Shown here piece after piece: positions 8,036 through 17,032 of a stretch of DNA of 20,870 bases. This DNA is from JBCBJX01 sp038522735 (GTDB lineage: Bacteria > Pseudomonadota > Alphaproteobacteria > Caulobacterales > Parvularculaceae), in the NCBI GenBank assembly GCA_038522735.1, contig JBCBJX010000053.1:1-20870 (forward strand). Direction: 5' to 3'. The notes beneath the pieces are model-generated. The model was not told where the DNA came from and did no database searches. It was given only the letters and a program-made list of their open reading frames with translations. A program made the translations under genes and the position numbers. The stretch's first letter is position 1. Each line of letters starts with the position of its first letter.

Positions 8036-8518
8036 ATGGGGCGTATCATCTTTCTCGCCGCAACGCTGACAGCGCTGTGGTTCATGCTCTCAGGCTATTT
8101 CGACATCCCGCTGCTCCTCGTTTTCGGAGCCGCGTCGATCGCCGCGTGCGTCTATCTCTCGATGCGGGCCGGTCTGCTCGACAATGAAGGCGCTCCGGTC
8201 CAGCTCGGCTTCGGCATTGTCGGCTACTGGGCCTGGCTCCTCTTCGAGATCGGCAAAGCAAACGTCGTCGTCGCGCGGGAGGCGCTCGCCGTCACGCCGA
8301 GGCTGAGCCCGACCCTCGTGAAAGTGCCGGCGAAACAGAAGACGTCGATGGGGCGCGTCATCTTCGCCCAGTCGATCACCCTGACGCCCGGCACGGTCTC
8401 CATGGACTTGAGCGAGGGTGAAATTCTGGTCCACGCCTTGACGGAGGAGCTGGCGGAGCCCTCCGGCTTCGAGGGCATGGGCGACAGGGTCGCGAAGCTC
8501 GACGGCGCCGGCTCATGA
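8036..8518 (+). CDS. mrpE: Mrp antiporter subunit E
   Basis: A 160-residue MnhE/MrpE protein with two or three membrane helices near the N-terminus (about residues 4-45 and 58-80) and a cytoplasmic C-terminal domain with the family signature SITLTPGTVSMD at 113-124. In Mrp complexes MrpE is one of the small subunits needed for assembly and full Na+/H+ exchange. It is the first gene of a ten-gene operon. Ribosome binding ahead of ATG 8036 is weak (a GGGG close to the start). Its stop overlaps the start of mrpF (ATGATG at 8515), so translation is coupled. Confidence 0.95.
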   Translation: MGRIIFLAATLTALWFMLSGYFDIPLLLVFGAASIAACVYLSMRAGLLDNEGAPVQLGFGIVGYWAWLLFEIGKANVVVAREALAVTPRLSPTLVKVPAKQKTSMGRVIFAQSITLTPGTVSMDLSEGEILVHALTEELAEPSGFEGMGDRVAKLDGAGS

Positions 8519-8841
8519 TGTTCGCCGTCGCAGCCGCCGCGATCATCGGGGCCATGGCGCTGGCGCTTGCGCGGGCGTTCGCCGGCCCTTCGCTTTACGA
8601 CCGGGTGCTCGCCGGCAACTCCTTCGGCACCAAGACGGTTCTTCTCCTCGGCGTCATGGGGTATCTCACCGATCGGCCGGACTTTCTCGACATTGCGATC
8701 CTCTATGCGCTGATCAATTTCGTCGGCACGATCGCGATCCTGAAATTCTTCCGCTATCGCTCGCTCGCCGTCGCGATGCACGACGACCGAACGAACGTCG
8801 AGGCGACAGCGCCCGACGCCCATGAGGGGGGCGCCGCATGA
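8515..8841 (+). CDS. mrpF: Mrp antiporter subunit F
   Basis: A 108-residue MnhF/PhaF protein with three membrane helices and the family pattern around GPSLYDRVLAGNSFGTK (residues 24-40), followed by FLDIAILYALINFVGTIAILKFF (described over residues 57-79). It is a small integral subunit of the Mrp complex. Two adjacent ATG codons exist (8515 and 8518); either could be used, changing the protein by one residue. The C-terminal tail is polar and extends about 20 residues beyond the last helix. The gene overlaps mrpE by four bases and mrpG by four. Confidence 0.95.
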   Translation: MMFAVAAAAIIGAMALALARAFAGPSLYDRVLAGNSFGTKTVLLLGVMGYLTDRPDFLDIAILYALINFVGTIAILKFFRYRSLAVAMHDDRTNVEATAPDAHEGGAA

Positions 8842-9173
8842 GCTGGGCGTTTGTTGCGGACCTCTTCAGCTGGGCGCTCTTCGTCGCGGGCGGCGGCTTC
8901 CTGCTCGCAGGCGCGATCGGTCTCGTCCGGTTCCCCGATTTCTACACCCGCATCCACGCCGCGGGCGTCACCGACACTCTGGGGGCGGATCTCATCCTGC
9001 TCGGCATGGCCTTTCAGGCGACGACGTGGATCGAGCTTGCGAAGCTCTTTCTGATCGCCGCCTTCATGTTCATGACGAGCCCGACGACCAGCCACGCCAC
9101 GGCCCATGCCGCGTGGGTGCGCGGCATGAACCCGATGCTCGGGCCCGATCTGAAGCGCGGGGAGGACGACTGA
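8838..9173 (+). CDS. mrpG: Mrp antiporter subunit G
   Basis: A 111-residue MnhG/PhaG protein with three membrane helices and the conserved loop GLVRFPDFYTRIHAAGVTDT (residues 28-47), which marks this family. It is a small membrane subunit of the Mrp-type antiporter. Helix three ends in SPTTSHATAHAA, also typical of the family. ATG 8838 overlaps the mrpF stop by four bases, and GGGGGG at 8825-8830 is close upstream. The next gene starts a few bases after its stop. Confidence 0.95.
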   Translation: MSWAFVADLFSWALFVAGGGFLLAGAIGLVRFPDFYTRIHAAGVTDTLGADLILLGMAFQATTWIELAKLFLIAAFMFMTSPTTSHATAHAAWVRGMNPMLGPDLKRGEDD

Positions 9174-9178
9174 GCCTC

Positions 9179-9838
9179 GTGTTCCACACCGCCGCCAGCC
9201 CGATCGTCCTCGTCGATCTCGCGATCCTGTCGCTCCTCGTCGCGACGGCGCTTGTAATGATCCGGGTGCGCCGGCTCTTCGCGGTCGTGATGCTGTCGGG
9301 GGTCTACTCCCTTCTCTCGGCGGCCTTTTTCGTATCTCTCGACGCCGTCGACGTCGCGTTCACCGAGGCGGCCGTCGGGGCGGGGATTTCAACAGCGCTC
9401 ATGCTCGGCGGCATGCTGCTCACCGCCCGCCGCGAGAAAGAGATGACGTCCAACCGCCAGGGCGTCGCGCTCGCCATGGTGGTCGTGGTCGGCGCGGCGC
9501 TTTTTTACGCGAGCTTCGATCTGCCGGCCTTCGGCGATCCCCAGAGCCCGGTGAACGCCGGCGTCGGCATCGACTATGTCGAGAGGACGCCGAACGAGAT
9601 CGGCCTGCCAAACATCGTGACGGCGGTGCTCGCGAGCTATCGCGGTTACGACACCCTTGGCGAGACGCTGGTCGTCTTCACCGCCGGCGTCGCGGTGATG
9701 CTCCTCCTCGGCTTCGGCTCGGCCCGCGGCGGTCTCGCAGTGAAAGACCCCGACGCGATCGAGGCCGCCGACGATGCCGATGCGACCCCCGCGGCGGAAC
9801 CTGCCGCGGCGCCCCAGCCCCAGCGCGGGGAGGGCTGA
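9179..9838 (+). CDS. MrpA C-terminal-like subunit (DUF4040 plus MbhE-like)
   Basis: A 219-residue membrane protein that corresponds to the C-terminal end of MrpA in seven-gene Mrp operons, or to MbhD plus MbhE of membrane-bound hydrogenases. Residues 8-83 form a DUF4040/MbhD module with VDVAFTEAAVGAG (Glu63), the usual conserved acidic site. Residues 95-180 form an MbhE-like module with NIVTAVLASYRGYDTLGET. After residue 185 comes an Ala/Pro/Asp-rich tail. The start is a judgement: GTG 9179 lies after GGGGAGG (9159-9165), a long spacing; CTG 9170 has better spacing but is a rare start, and no ATG fits. Upstream in-frame codons overlap mrpG and do not look like this family. Confidence 0.85.
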   Translation: MFHTAASPIVLVDLAILSLLVATALVMIRVRRLFAVVMLSGVYSLLSAAFFVSLDAVDVAFTEAAVGAGISTALMLGGMLLTARREKEMTSNRQGVALAMVVVVGAALFYASFDLPAFGDPQSPVNAGVGIDYVERTPNEIGLPNIVTAVLASYRGYDTLGETLVVFTAGVAVMLLLGFGSARGGLAVKDPDAIEAADDADATPAAEPAAAPQPQRGEG

Positions 9839-9839
9839 T

Positions 9840-10283
9840 ATGGCGGGCCACCATATTCTCCGGATCGTGACGAAAATTCTGTTCGCGCCGATCCTTCTCT
9901 TCGCGCTCTATGTCCAGTTCCACGGAGATTACGGGCCGGGCGGCGGTTTTCAGGCGGGCGTGATCTTCGCCGTCGCCTTCATTCTGCACACGCTTGTTTT
10001 CGGTGTTGAGGAGACCCGGAAAATCGTCCCCGAAGGCGTCCTGCGCGTCGCCATGGTGATCGGCGTCCTTCTGTACGCGGGCACGGGCGTCGCGACGATG
10101 ATGCTCGGCGCGCCTTATCTCGGATACGACGTGATCGTCCCCGAAAGCGACCACCACGCCGGCCAGCATTACGGCATCCTGATCGTCGAGTTCGGGGTCG
10201 GCGTCGCCGTCGCCTCCACCATGATGATGATCTTTTTCAAGTTCGTCGGCCGCGAGCCCGACATCAAGGACGCGGACTGGTAG
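9840..10283 (+). CDS. mrpB: Mrp antiporter subunit B
   Basis: A 147-residue MnhB-domain protein with four membrane helices. The family landmarks are QFHGDYGPGGGFQAGVI at residues 26-42 and HHAGQHYGILIVEFGVG further on, followed by a helix rich in Met. MrpB is a core membrane subunit of Mrp antiporters, equivalent to MbhF in hydrogenase relatives. ATG 9840 has a strong GGAGGG six bases upstream and follows the previous stop (TGA 9836-9838) by one base. An upstream in-frame ATG at 9774 would add an Arg/Pro-rich leader that is the shadow of the previous gene, so it was not used. Confidence 0.95.
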   Translation: MAGHHILRIVTKILFAPILLFALYVQFHGDYGPGGGFQAGVIFAVAFILHTLVFGVEETRKIVPEGVLRVAMVIGVLLYAGTGVATMMLGAPYLGYDVIVPESDHHAGQHYGILIVEFGVGVAVASTMMMIFFKFVGREPDIKDADW

Positions 10284-10287
10284 GGCG

Positions 10288-10929
10288 ATGCTGGAGTTCG
10301 TTCTTGAGCGGTACAATTACTGGATCGTCATTATTCTGATGATGACCGGACTTTATATCGTCTTCTCGCGCGGCAACCTCGTGAAGAAGCTCGTCGGGCT
10401 CAACCTGTTCCAGACCTCGGTTTTCATCTTCTACATCACTCTCGGGAAAGTCGCGGGCGGCACGGCCCCGATCCTCATCGGCGGCCACGGCGGCGGTCAC
10501 GGCGAAGACCAAGGCGAAGACCAAGGCGGCGCCCACGGCGAGGGCGTCCAAAACGGCGGCTCCTATGGGAGTGATGCGGCGCATGCGAACGACCTGGCGA
10601 GCCCTGTGGATGGCGCGCAAGACGCTGAACCGGCGGCGCATGGCGACGGCGCGGGAGCGACGTATGAGGCCGCCGCCGATCACGGAAACGACGCGGGTCA
10701 CGCGGCTGCGGACGCCGCGCACGGCGCGGCGGAGGTCCTGTATTCAAACCCGCTGCCGCACGTTCTCATCCTGACGGCCATTGTCGTCGGCGTCGCGACG
10801 ACCGCCGTCGGGCTTTCCCTCGCCGTGCGCATTCGCGAGGCCTACGGAACGGTCGAGGAGGACGAACTCGACGCCATGGACTATGAAGCGGAGTTCGGCG
10901 TGCCGGAGCCCGAAGGAGCGCGCAGCTGA
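10288..10929 (+). CDS. mrpC: Mrp antiporter subunit C with long His/Gly-rich insertion
   Basis: A 213-residue member of the MrpC/NuoK family, nearly double the usual length of about 110-125. Helix 1 is about residues 10-28 and helix 2 about 33-54. The third helix is near 155-178, starting at the conserved NPLPHVLILTAIVVG. Between helices 2 and 3 sits an extra stretch, about residues 64-150, made mostly of Gly, Ala, Asp and eight His (67, 71, 83, 99, 118, 132, 138, 145). The frame is intact and both family halves match, so this is a real insertion rather than a frameshift. MrpC is a core subunit next to MrpD. The polar C-terminal tail (180-213) is acidic. The start follows the mrpB stop by four bases. 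Confidence 0.92.
   Translation: MLEFVLERYNYWIVIILMMTGLYIVFSRGNLVKKLVGLNLFQTSVFIFYITLGKVAGGTAPILIGGHGGGHGEDQGEDQGGAHGEGVQNGGSYGSDAAHANDLASPVDGAQDAEPAAHGDGAGATYEAAADHGNDAGHAAADAAHGAAEVLYSNPLPHVLILTAIVVGVATTAVGLSLAVRIREAYGTVEEDELDAMDYEAEFGVPEPEGARS
10501..10524 (+). repeat. Two tandem 12-base units inside mrpC
   Basis: GGCGAAGACCAA occurs twice back to back and encodes GEDQ-GEDQ (residues 72-79) in the His/Gly-rich insertion of MrpC. It suggests that the insertion grew by short in-frame duplications. Confidence 0.85.
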
Positions 10930-12448
10930 TGGCGGGCCCCGTCGAGAGTTATTCGCTGGTCGATCAGTTGCCGGCGCTGCAGGTCGTCGTCCCGCTCGTC
11001 GCCGCGCCGGTGACGATCCTGATGCCGAAGGGACGCGTCCCCTGGGCCTGGGCGTCTCTCGTCGCAGCGGCCACGTTCGCGATCTCGCTTGCGCTCCTTC
11101 ATCAGGTCGCCGCTTACGGACCGATTTCCTATGAGCTCGGAGGCTGGGCGCCGCCATGGGGCATCGAATACCGCGTGGACCTCGCGAACGCCCTGGTGCT
11201 GACGCTCGTCTCGGGCGTCGCCGCGTTCGTCTTTCCGTACTCCTATCGCTCGGTGATCTCCGAGATCGATGAAAACCAGCTGCCGCTTTTCTATGCGGCG
11301 CTTCTCATCTGCATGACCGGGCTTCTCGGCGTTGCGATCACCGGCGACGCCTTCAACGTCTTCGTGTTCCTGGAGATCTCCTCGCTCTCGACCTACGCCC
11401 TTGTCGCCATGGGCGGGCGCCACGACCGGCGGGCCCTGCATTCGGCTTACAATTATCTCGTCATGGGGACGATCGGGGCGACCTTCTTCGTCATCGGCGT
11501 CGGCCTCCTTTATGCGGCGACCGGCACGCTCAACATGGCGGACATGCACGACAAACTCGCCGGCATGGAGACACGCGTGGTGGAGGCGGGGTTCGCCTTC
11601 ATCGTCGTCGGGATCGGGCTGAAGCTCGCCATGTTCCCCTTGCACCTGTGGCTGCCGAACGCCTACGCCCACGCGCCCTCCGCGGTTTCCGCCTTCATCG
11701 CCGCGACCTCCACCAAGGTCGCCGTCTATGTGATCGTACGGTTTCTGTTCACCGTGTTCTATACGGACAGCTCCTTCGAGCAGGCCGCGCTCTCCTACGT
11801 CATCCTGCCGCTCGGGGTCGTCGGCATGTTCGCCGCTTCGCTCGTCGCGGTCTTCCAGTCGGACGTGAAGCGGATGCTCGCCTACTCCTCCGTCGCGCAG
11901 ATCGGTTACATGCTGCTCGGCATCGGCCTCGGCTCCGTAGACGGCGTATCGGCGGCGCTGGTCCACCTGGTGAATCACGCCCTTATGAAAGCCGCGCTCT
12001 TCATGGCCGTCGGCGCCGTGATGCTCCGCCTCGGCTCGCGCCATTGCGACGCCTTCGCCGGGCTCGCGAAACGCATGCCCTGGACGGCGGCGGCGTTCAT
12101 CATTTCAGGGCTTTCTCTCATCGGCGTGCCGGCGACGGTGGGCTTCATCTCCAAATGGCAGCTTCTGAAAGCGAGCTTCGGCGGCGACGCGGCGTGGGCG
12201 GGCTTCCTCATCGTCGCGAGCTCGCTTCTCGCCGTCATCTATATCGGCCGCATCATAGAGCTGATGGTGCTCCGCGAACCGCCGACCGAAGGCCCGCACG
12301 CGAAGCCAGTCGCCGAGGCGCCGCTTGAGATGCTCCTACCCATGTGGGCCCTCGTCGCGGCGAACGTCTATTTCGGTCTGAATACGGAGCTCACCGCCAG
12401 CCTCGCCATGCGGGCGGCGGAAGCCCTCTTCGGCGTCGGAGGCGGTCA

Positions 12449-12452
<4 letters not shown>
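10929..12452 (+). CDS. mrpD: Mrp antiporter subunit D (first antiporter-like subunit)
   Basis: A 507-residue MrpD/NuoN-type protein with about 14 membrane helices. Proton-path residues typical of the family are visible: Glu149 in FVFLEISSLSTYALVAMGG, Lys232 in GLKLAMFPLHLWLPNAYAHAP, and Lys263 in AATSTKVAVYV. Later come SDVKRMLAYSSVAQIGYMLLG and HLVNHALMKAALFM, also standard. It carries out the cation/proton exchange as part of the Mrp complex. The start overlaps the mrpC stop by one base (TGATG), with AGGAG at 10914-10918. The 3' end overlaps the next gene by four bases. Confidence 0.95.
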
Positions 12453-13959
<1,507 letters not shown>

Positions 13960-13960
<1 letters not shown>

Positions 13961-14232
13961 TGGCCCACGAAACGCAGACCCCGGACGATAAGGGCTGGGC
14001 CGACAAGCCCGGCTTCGTCCGCCTCTTTTTGTACGGGCTTTATGCGGCCTGCGGCGTTGCGGCGCTCCTCGGCTTTCTTTACCCGAAGGAAAAGCCCCAT
14101 TTTGCGTTGGAGACGCTGCCGGTCTTTTTTGCGATCTACGGCTTCGTCATGTTCGCCGGGATTGTCCTGATCGGCCAGCACCTGCGAAAGCTCGTCGCGA
14201 AGCCTGAAGGCTATTACGAGGAGCGCGAATAA
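13960..14232 (+). CDS. Small two-helix membrane protein inside the Mrp operon
   Basis: A 90-residue protein with a polar N-terminus (1-18), helix 1 at about 20-41 (FVRLFLYGLYAACGVAALLG), a short loop YPKEKPHFALE, and helix 2 at about 53-72 (VFFAIYGFVMFAGIVLIG), ending in a charged tail LRKLVAKPEGYYEERE. I do not recognise it as any of the named Mrp subunits A-G. ATG 13960 overlaps the preceding stop by one base, with GGAGGCG at 13949-13955; the following antiporter-like gene begins two bases after its stop. Such tight packing argues for a structural or assembly subunit of the same complex (inference). In-frame codons upstream of 13960 are a shadow of the previous gene. Confidence 0.85.
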
Positions 14233-14233
14233 G

Positions 14234-16036
14234 ATGCTTCCGGCCGTATTCACGCCCGGCGTCCTCTTCACGATCGGCGCGTTTCTCTGCATCGCCATGC
14301 CGGCCGCCTTCCGGCGTTATGCGATGCTCGTTGTCATCGCGGTCTCGGCGGTCCAACTCGTCTCTCTTCCTCTCGGCGAGTACGGCGCCTACCAGCTCTT
14401 CGGGCAGGACCTCCTCTTCGTCCGTTACGACGCCCTCGCGCGCATTTTCGCGGTGGTCTTCCACATCGCCGCAGCTTTGAACGTCGTCTACGGATGGCAC
14501 GTAAAGGATGCGTCCGAACAATGGGCGGGACTCGCCTATCCGGGCGCCGCCCTCGGCGGCGTCATGGCCGGAGACTGGGTCACCCTCTTCGTGTGGTGGG
14601 AGATGGCGGCGCTTACATCCGTATTTCTCGTCTGGGCGCCCCAGACGCGTTCCACCTACCTTTCGGGCTTCCGCTATCTCGCAATCCAGATCGCCTCCGG
14701 CGTCGCGCTCCTCGGCGGGATCGTTCTCCTCTTCCGGGAGACGGGATCTCTCGCCTTCGGCGGCTTCAACGAGGTCGGTGTCCTGACGGCGGCTGGCGAG
14801 GCGGCCGCGAACGGAGCGGGGCATGGCGAGGATCATGCAGGCGGCGGGACCACCTGGCGTCTCGCGACCCTCCTCGTTTTCCTCGCTTTCGGCGTCAAAT
14901 CCGCCTTCCCGCTCCTCCATAACTGGGTGCAGGACGCCTATCCGAAGTCCTCGCTCACCGGCACGATCATGCTCTCGGTCTTCACGACGAAGTTCGCGGT
15001 CTATGCTCTCGCGCGGGGTTTCGCCGGCACGCCGGAACTCATCGCCATCGGCTGCGTGATGACGATCTTCCCGATCTTCTTCGCCCTGATTGAAAATGAT
15101 CTCCGCAAGGTTCTCTGCTATTCGATCAACAACCAGGTCGGTTTCATGGTGGTGGGGATCGGCGTCGGCTCGGCCATGTCCGTCAACGGCGCCGTCGGCT
15201 ACGCCTTCTGCAACATCATCTTCGAAAGCCTTCTCTTCATGGGCGTCGGCGCGGCGGCCTACCGTGTCGGCTCGACGAAAGCGACGGAGTTGGGCGGGCT
15301 TTACCGTACCATGCCGCTGACCATGCTGTTCACGCTGGCGGGCGCGTTCTCCATCGCCGCGTTCCCGCTCTTCGCCGGTTTCGTGACCAAGGGGCTCATC
15401 ATCGACGGGGTCGCCGAAGAGCACCTGATGCTCGCCTGGCTCGTTCTTCTCTTCGCATCCGCAGGGGCGCTCGAACACTCGGGCATCAAGATCCCTTACT
15501 TCACGTTCTTCGCCCATGATTCCGGTAAGAGACCTCAGGAAGCGCCGGCGCATATGCTCATCGCCATGGGCGTCTCAGCCGTTCTGTGCCTCGCCATCGG
15601 TCTCGCGCCCGGCGCGATCGTCTATCCGCTGATGCCGTTCCAGGAGCAGACCGCGGACTATCATCCGTACGCCATGTATCATGTGGTCGAGCAGCTGCAG
15701 CTTCTTCTCTTCGCGACGCTCGCCTTCGCGCTGCTCATCAAGTTCAAGCTCTATCCGCCGGAAATTCCGTCTACGAACCTCGATTTCGACTGGCTTTGGC
15801 GGGTTCCAGGGCGCGCCACCCTGGGTTGGGCGGTCGATGCGGCGGCGGCGGTCTGGCGGCTCCTCTGGAGCGGCGCGACGGACCGGATTCGCGACATCGT
15901 CGATGAGGTTTACGCCCTCCACGGGCCGCAGGGCCGTCTCGCGCGCTCGTGGCCCATCGGCTCGATGGCGCTGTGGACAGCAGTTTTGCTGGGCGCCGCT
16001 CTTATACTTTCATTTATTTCTCCTATATTGTTTTAA
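14234..16036 (+). CDS. Third antiporter-like subunit (MrpD/NuoN-related)
   Basis: A 600-residue protein with about 14 membrane helices plus a C-terminal amphipathic region and a final helix. Conserved sites are Glu123 in VWWEMAALTSVFLVWAP, Lys222 in FGVKSAFPLLHNWVQDAYP and Lys253 in FTTKFAVYALARG, and ENDLRKVLCYSINNQVGFM later. The loop between the Glu helix and the Lys helix is 16 residues longer than in its two paralogues because of a Gly/His insertion, GAGHGEDHAGGG, at about 195-206. The segment DAYPKSSLTGTIMLSVFTTK departs from the usual DAHAxAPTPVSAxL pattern, marking a distinct branch. The last 15 or so codons turn AT-rich (two ATA, TCA, TTT, ATT) unlike the rest of the gene. Confidence 0.9.
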   Translation: MLPAVFTPGVLFTIGAFLCIAMPAAFRRYAMLVVIAVSAVQLVSLPLGEYGAYQLFGQDLLFVRYDALARIFAVVFHIAAALNVVYGWHVKDASEQWAGLAYPGAALGGVMAGDWVTLFVWWEMAALTSVFLVWAPQTRSTYLSGFRYLAIQIASGVALLGGIVLLFRETGSLAFGGFNEVGVLTAAGEAAANGAGHGEDHAGGGTTWRLATLLVFLAFGVKSAFPLLHNWVQDAYPKSSLTGTIMLSVFTTKFAVYALARGFAGTPELIAIGCVMTIFPIFFALIENDLRKVLCYSINNQVGFMVVGIGVGSAMSVNGAVGYAFCNIIFESLLFMGVGAAAYRVGSTKATELGGLYRTMPLTMLFTLAGAFSIAAFPLFAGFVTKGLIIDGVAEEHLMLAWLVLLFASAGALEHSGIKIPYFTFFAHDSGKRPQEAPAHMLIAMGVSAVLCLAIGLAPGAIVYPLMPFQEQTADYHPYAMYHVVEQLQLLLFATLAFALLIKFKLYPPEIPSTNLDFDWLWRVPGRATLGWAVDAAAAVWRLLWSGATDRIRDIVDEVYALHGPQGRLARSWPIGSMALWTAVLLGAALILSFISPILF

Positions 16037-16125
16037 CTCAAGTTTTTATCTTCGATAAATAAAATTTGAAAATTAATTAATTTGGACTCGTTTAAGTCGT
16101 ATGAAATAAAAAACTTATCCTCGGG
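16037..16125. other. AT-rich intergenic island
   Basis: About 25 percent G+C over roughly 90 bases in a window that is otherwise GC-rich. It includes a TTAATTAA palindrome and a short inverted repeat, TTTATC-TTC-GATAAA, soon after the stop codon of the last antiporter gene. It may hold a terminator and the promoter of the next gene: TTGGAC (16082-16087) with AATAAA (16105-16110) at 17-base spacing is a possible but poor match. No gene is seen in it. Confidence 0.6.
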
Positions 16126-16191
16126 GTTGCAATCTTGGCGTTCACTGTCGCCCGCGGGCCGCGTCGCGGTCGCGAGTAGCGAGGTGAAGCC

Positions 16192-16635
16192 ATGTCGAGT
16201 GTTCTTCCTCTAGCCGACTGCGACGCGCATACGCGCGACGCCGTCGATATCGTCAAATCAATCGCCGCGGAAGCCTTCGGGGTCCAGCTCTGCGAGATCG
16301 ACGCGCCGACGCGATCGAAAGCGCATATCGCCTTCGCCCGGCAGGCGGCCATGTATCTCGCCCACGTCGTCTACGGACTGTCTCTCACCGATGTCGCGGC
16401 GGCCTTTCAGCGGGACCGCACGACGGTCTCGCACGCCTGCCATCTTGTGGAGGACCGGCGCGACGAGATGGCATTCGACCGCCTGATGGAGCGGCTGGAG
16501 CGCGAGGTGTCGGTCCACGCCGCGCCGCCGCGTCGTAGGGTTGCGTCAGGATGGCTTGAAACCAAGAGCGCGCGCGCCGTCACGCAGTTTTTCCGCTTTC
16601 ATCAGCCCACCGTGGATCTTGGAGTGACCGCATGA
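16192..16635 (+). CDS. DnaA domain IV-like DNA-binding protein
   Basis: A 147-residue protein whose residues 42-95 match the DNA-binding domain IV of the replication initiator DnaA: ARQAAMYLAHVVYGLSLTDV, then AAFQRDRTTVSHAC with the helix-turn-helix signature, then LVEDRRDE. In DnaA the corresponding core is GGRDHTTVLHAC; here the Gly-Gly is lost and His is Arg, but Arg and both Thr that contact the DnaA box are kept. The AAA+ ATPase and domains I-II are absent, so it cannot act as an initiator alone; it may compete for DnaA boxes or act as a transcription regulator (inference). The C-terminal 50 residues are basic and of unknown role. GAGGTGAAG lies just upstream of ATG 16192. It overlaps the next gene by four bases. 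Confidence 0.88.
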   Translation: MSSVLPLADCDAHTRDAVDIVKSIAAEAFGVQLCEIDAPTRSKAHIAFARQAAMYLAHVVYGLSLTDVAAAFQRDRTTVSHACHLVEDRRDEMAFDRLMERLEREVSVHAAPPRRRVASGWLETKSARAVTQFFRFHQPTVDLGVTA

Positions 16636-17021
16636 GCGGCGATCCGATTGCACGTCTTTCGCGCAGCGGCGCGCGGGGCGCGATCCTTGGGGCGCGGCAC
16701 GTCGAGGCCGCCGAGCGTCTGCGGCGGGACTTTCTGAACGCGTTGCGGGGACCGCAGATCACATCGCGCTACGCGCCGCGGCTGGAGGCGCGGGGGAGGT
16801 CGGCCGCGGCGGGCGACGGCGGCCCGGGCGCGGAGGCGCGCCGTCGGCTCGACGGGGCGCTGTTCGCCGTAGGGGAGGATGCGCGAACGGCGCTCGTCCG
16901 CGTCGTTCTGGAAGAGCGCGGCCTAGAGGATCTGGAAGCTGAGCAAAGCTGGCCGCGCCGGTCCGGAAAAATCGTCGTCAGGATGGCGCTCGACGCACTG
17001 GCGCTGCACTACCGGCTCTAG
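16632..17021 (+). CDS. DUF6456-like protein
   Basis: A 129-residue protein. Residues 22-38 (RHVEAAERLRRDFLNAL) and the C-terminal half (ARRRLDGALFAVG, VVLEERGLEDLE, SWPRRSGKIVVRMALDALALHYRL) resemble DUF6456, an alphaproteobacterial domain often seen next to or fused with DNA-binding regions. The pattern of a short three-helix bundle rich in Arg suggests DNA or nucleoprotein binding (inference). It is translationally coupled to the DnaA-like gene through an ATGA overlap, so the two probably act together. The middle (50-68) is a Gly/Ala-rich linker. Its stop lies 11 bases from the convergent sufE stop. Confidence 0.75.
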   Translation: MSGDPIARLSRSGARGAILGARHVEAAERLRRDFLNALRGPQITSRYAPRLEARGRSAAAGDGGPGAEARRRLDGALFAVGEDARTALVRVVLEERGLEDLEAEQSWPRRSGKIVVRMALDALALHYRL

Positions 17022-17032
17022 GGTCCGGCGCC

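Noticed and set aside
8822..9178. Upstream extension of the DUF4040-type gene
   Set aside because: The extra 119 residues overlap mrpG in another frame, are Arg/His/Pro-rich and do not resemble the membrane family.
10477..10737. Frameshift or assembly error within mrpC
   Set aside because: The same frame gives recognisable MrpC helices on both sides, and the inserted sequence keeps a consistent codon pattern, so an in-frame insertion is the simpler reading.
10881..12044. Long minus-strand open frame opposite mrpD
   Set aside because: Its translation is rich in His, Arg, Asp and Glu without hydrophobic pattern, a mirror of transmembrane codons on the other strand.
14147..15553. 468-residue minus-strand frame opposite the third antiporter gene
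   Set aside because: Shadow of conserved transmembrane coding sequence; the same charged low-complexity look and no start signal.
16114..16122. Possible DnaA box TTATCCTCG near the DnaA-like gene
   Set aside because: Two mismatches to the consensus and no cluster of further boxes; the AT-rich island alone is not enough to call an origin.
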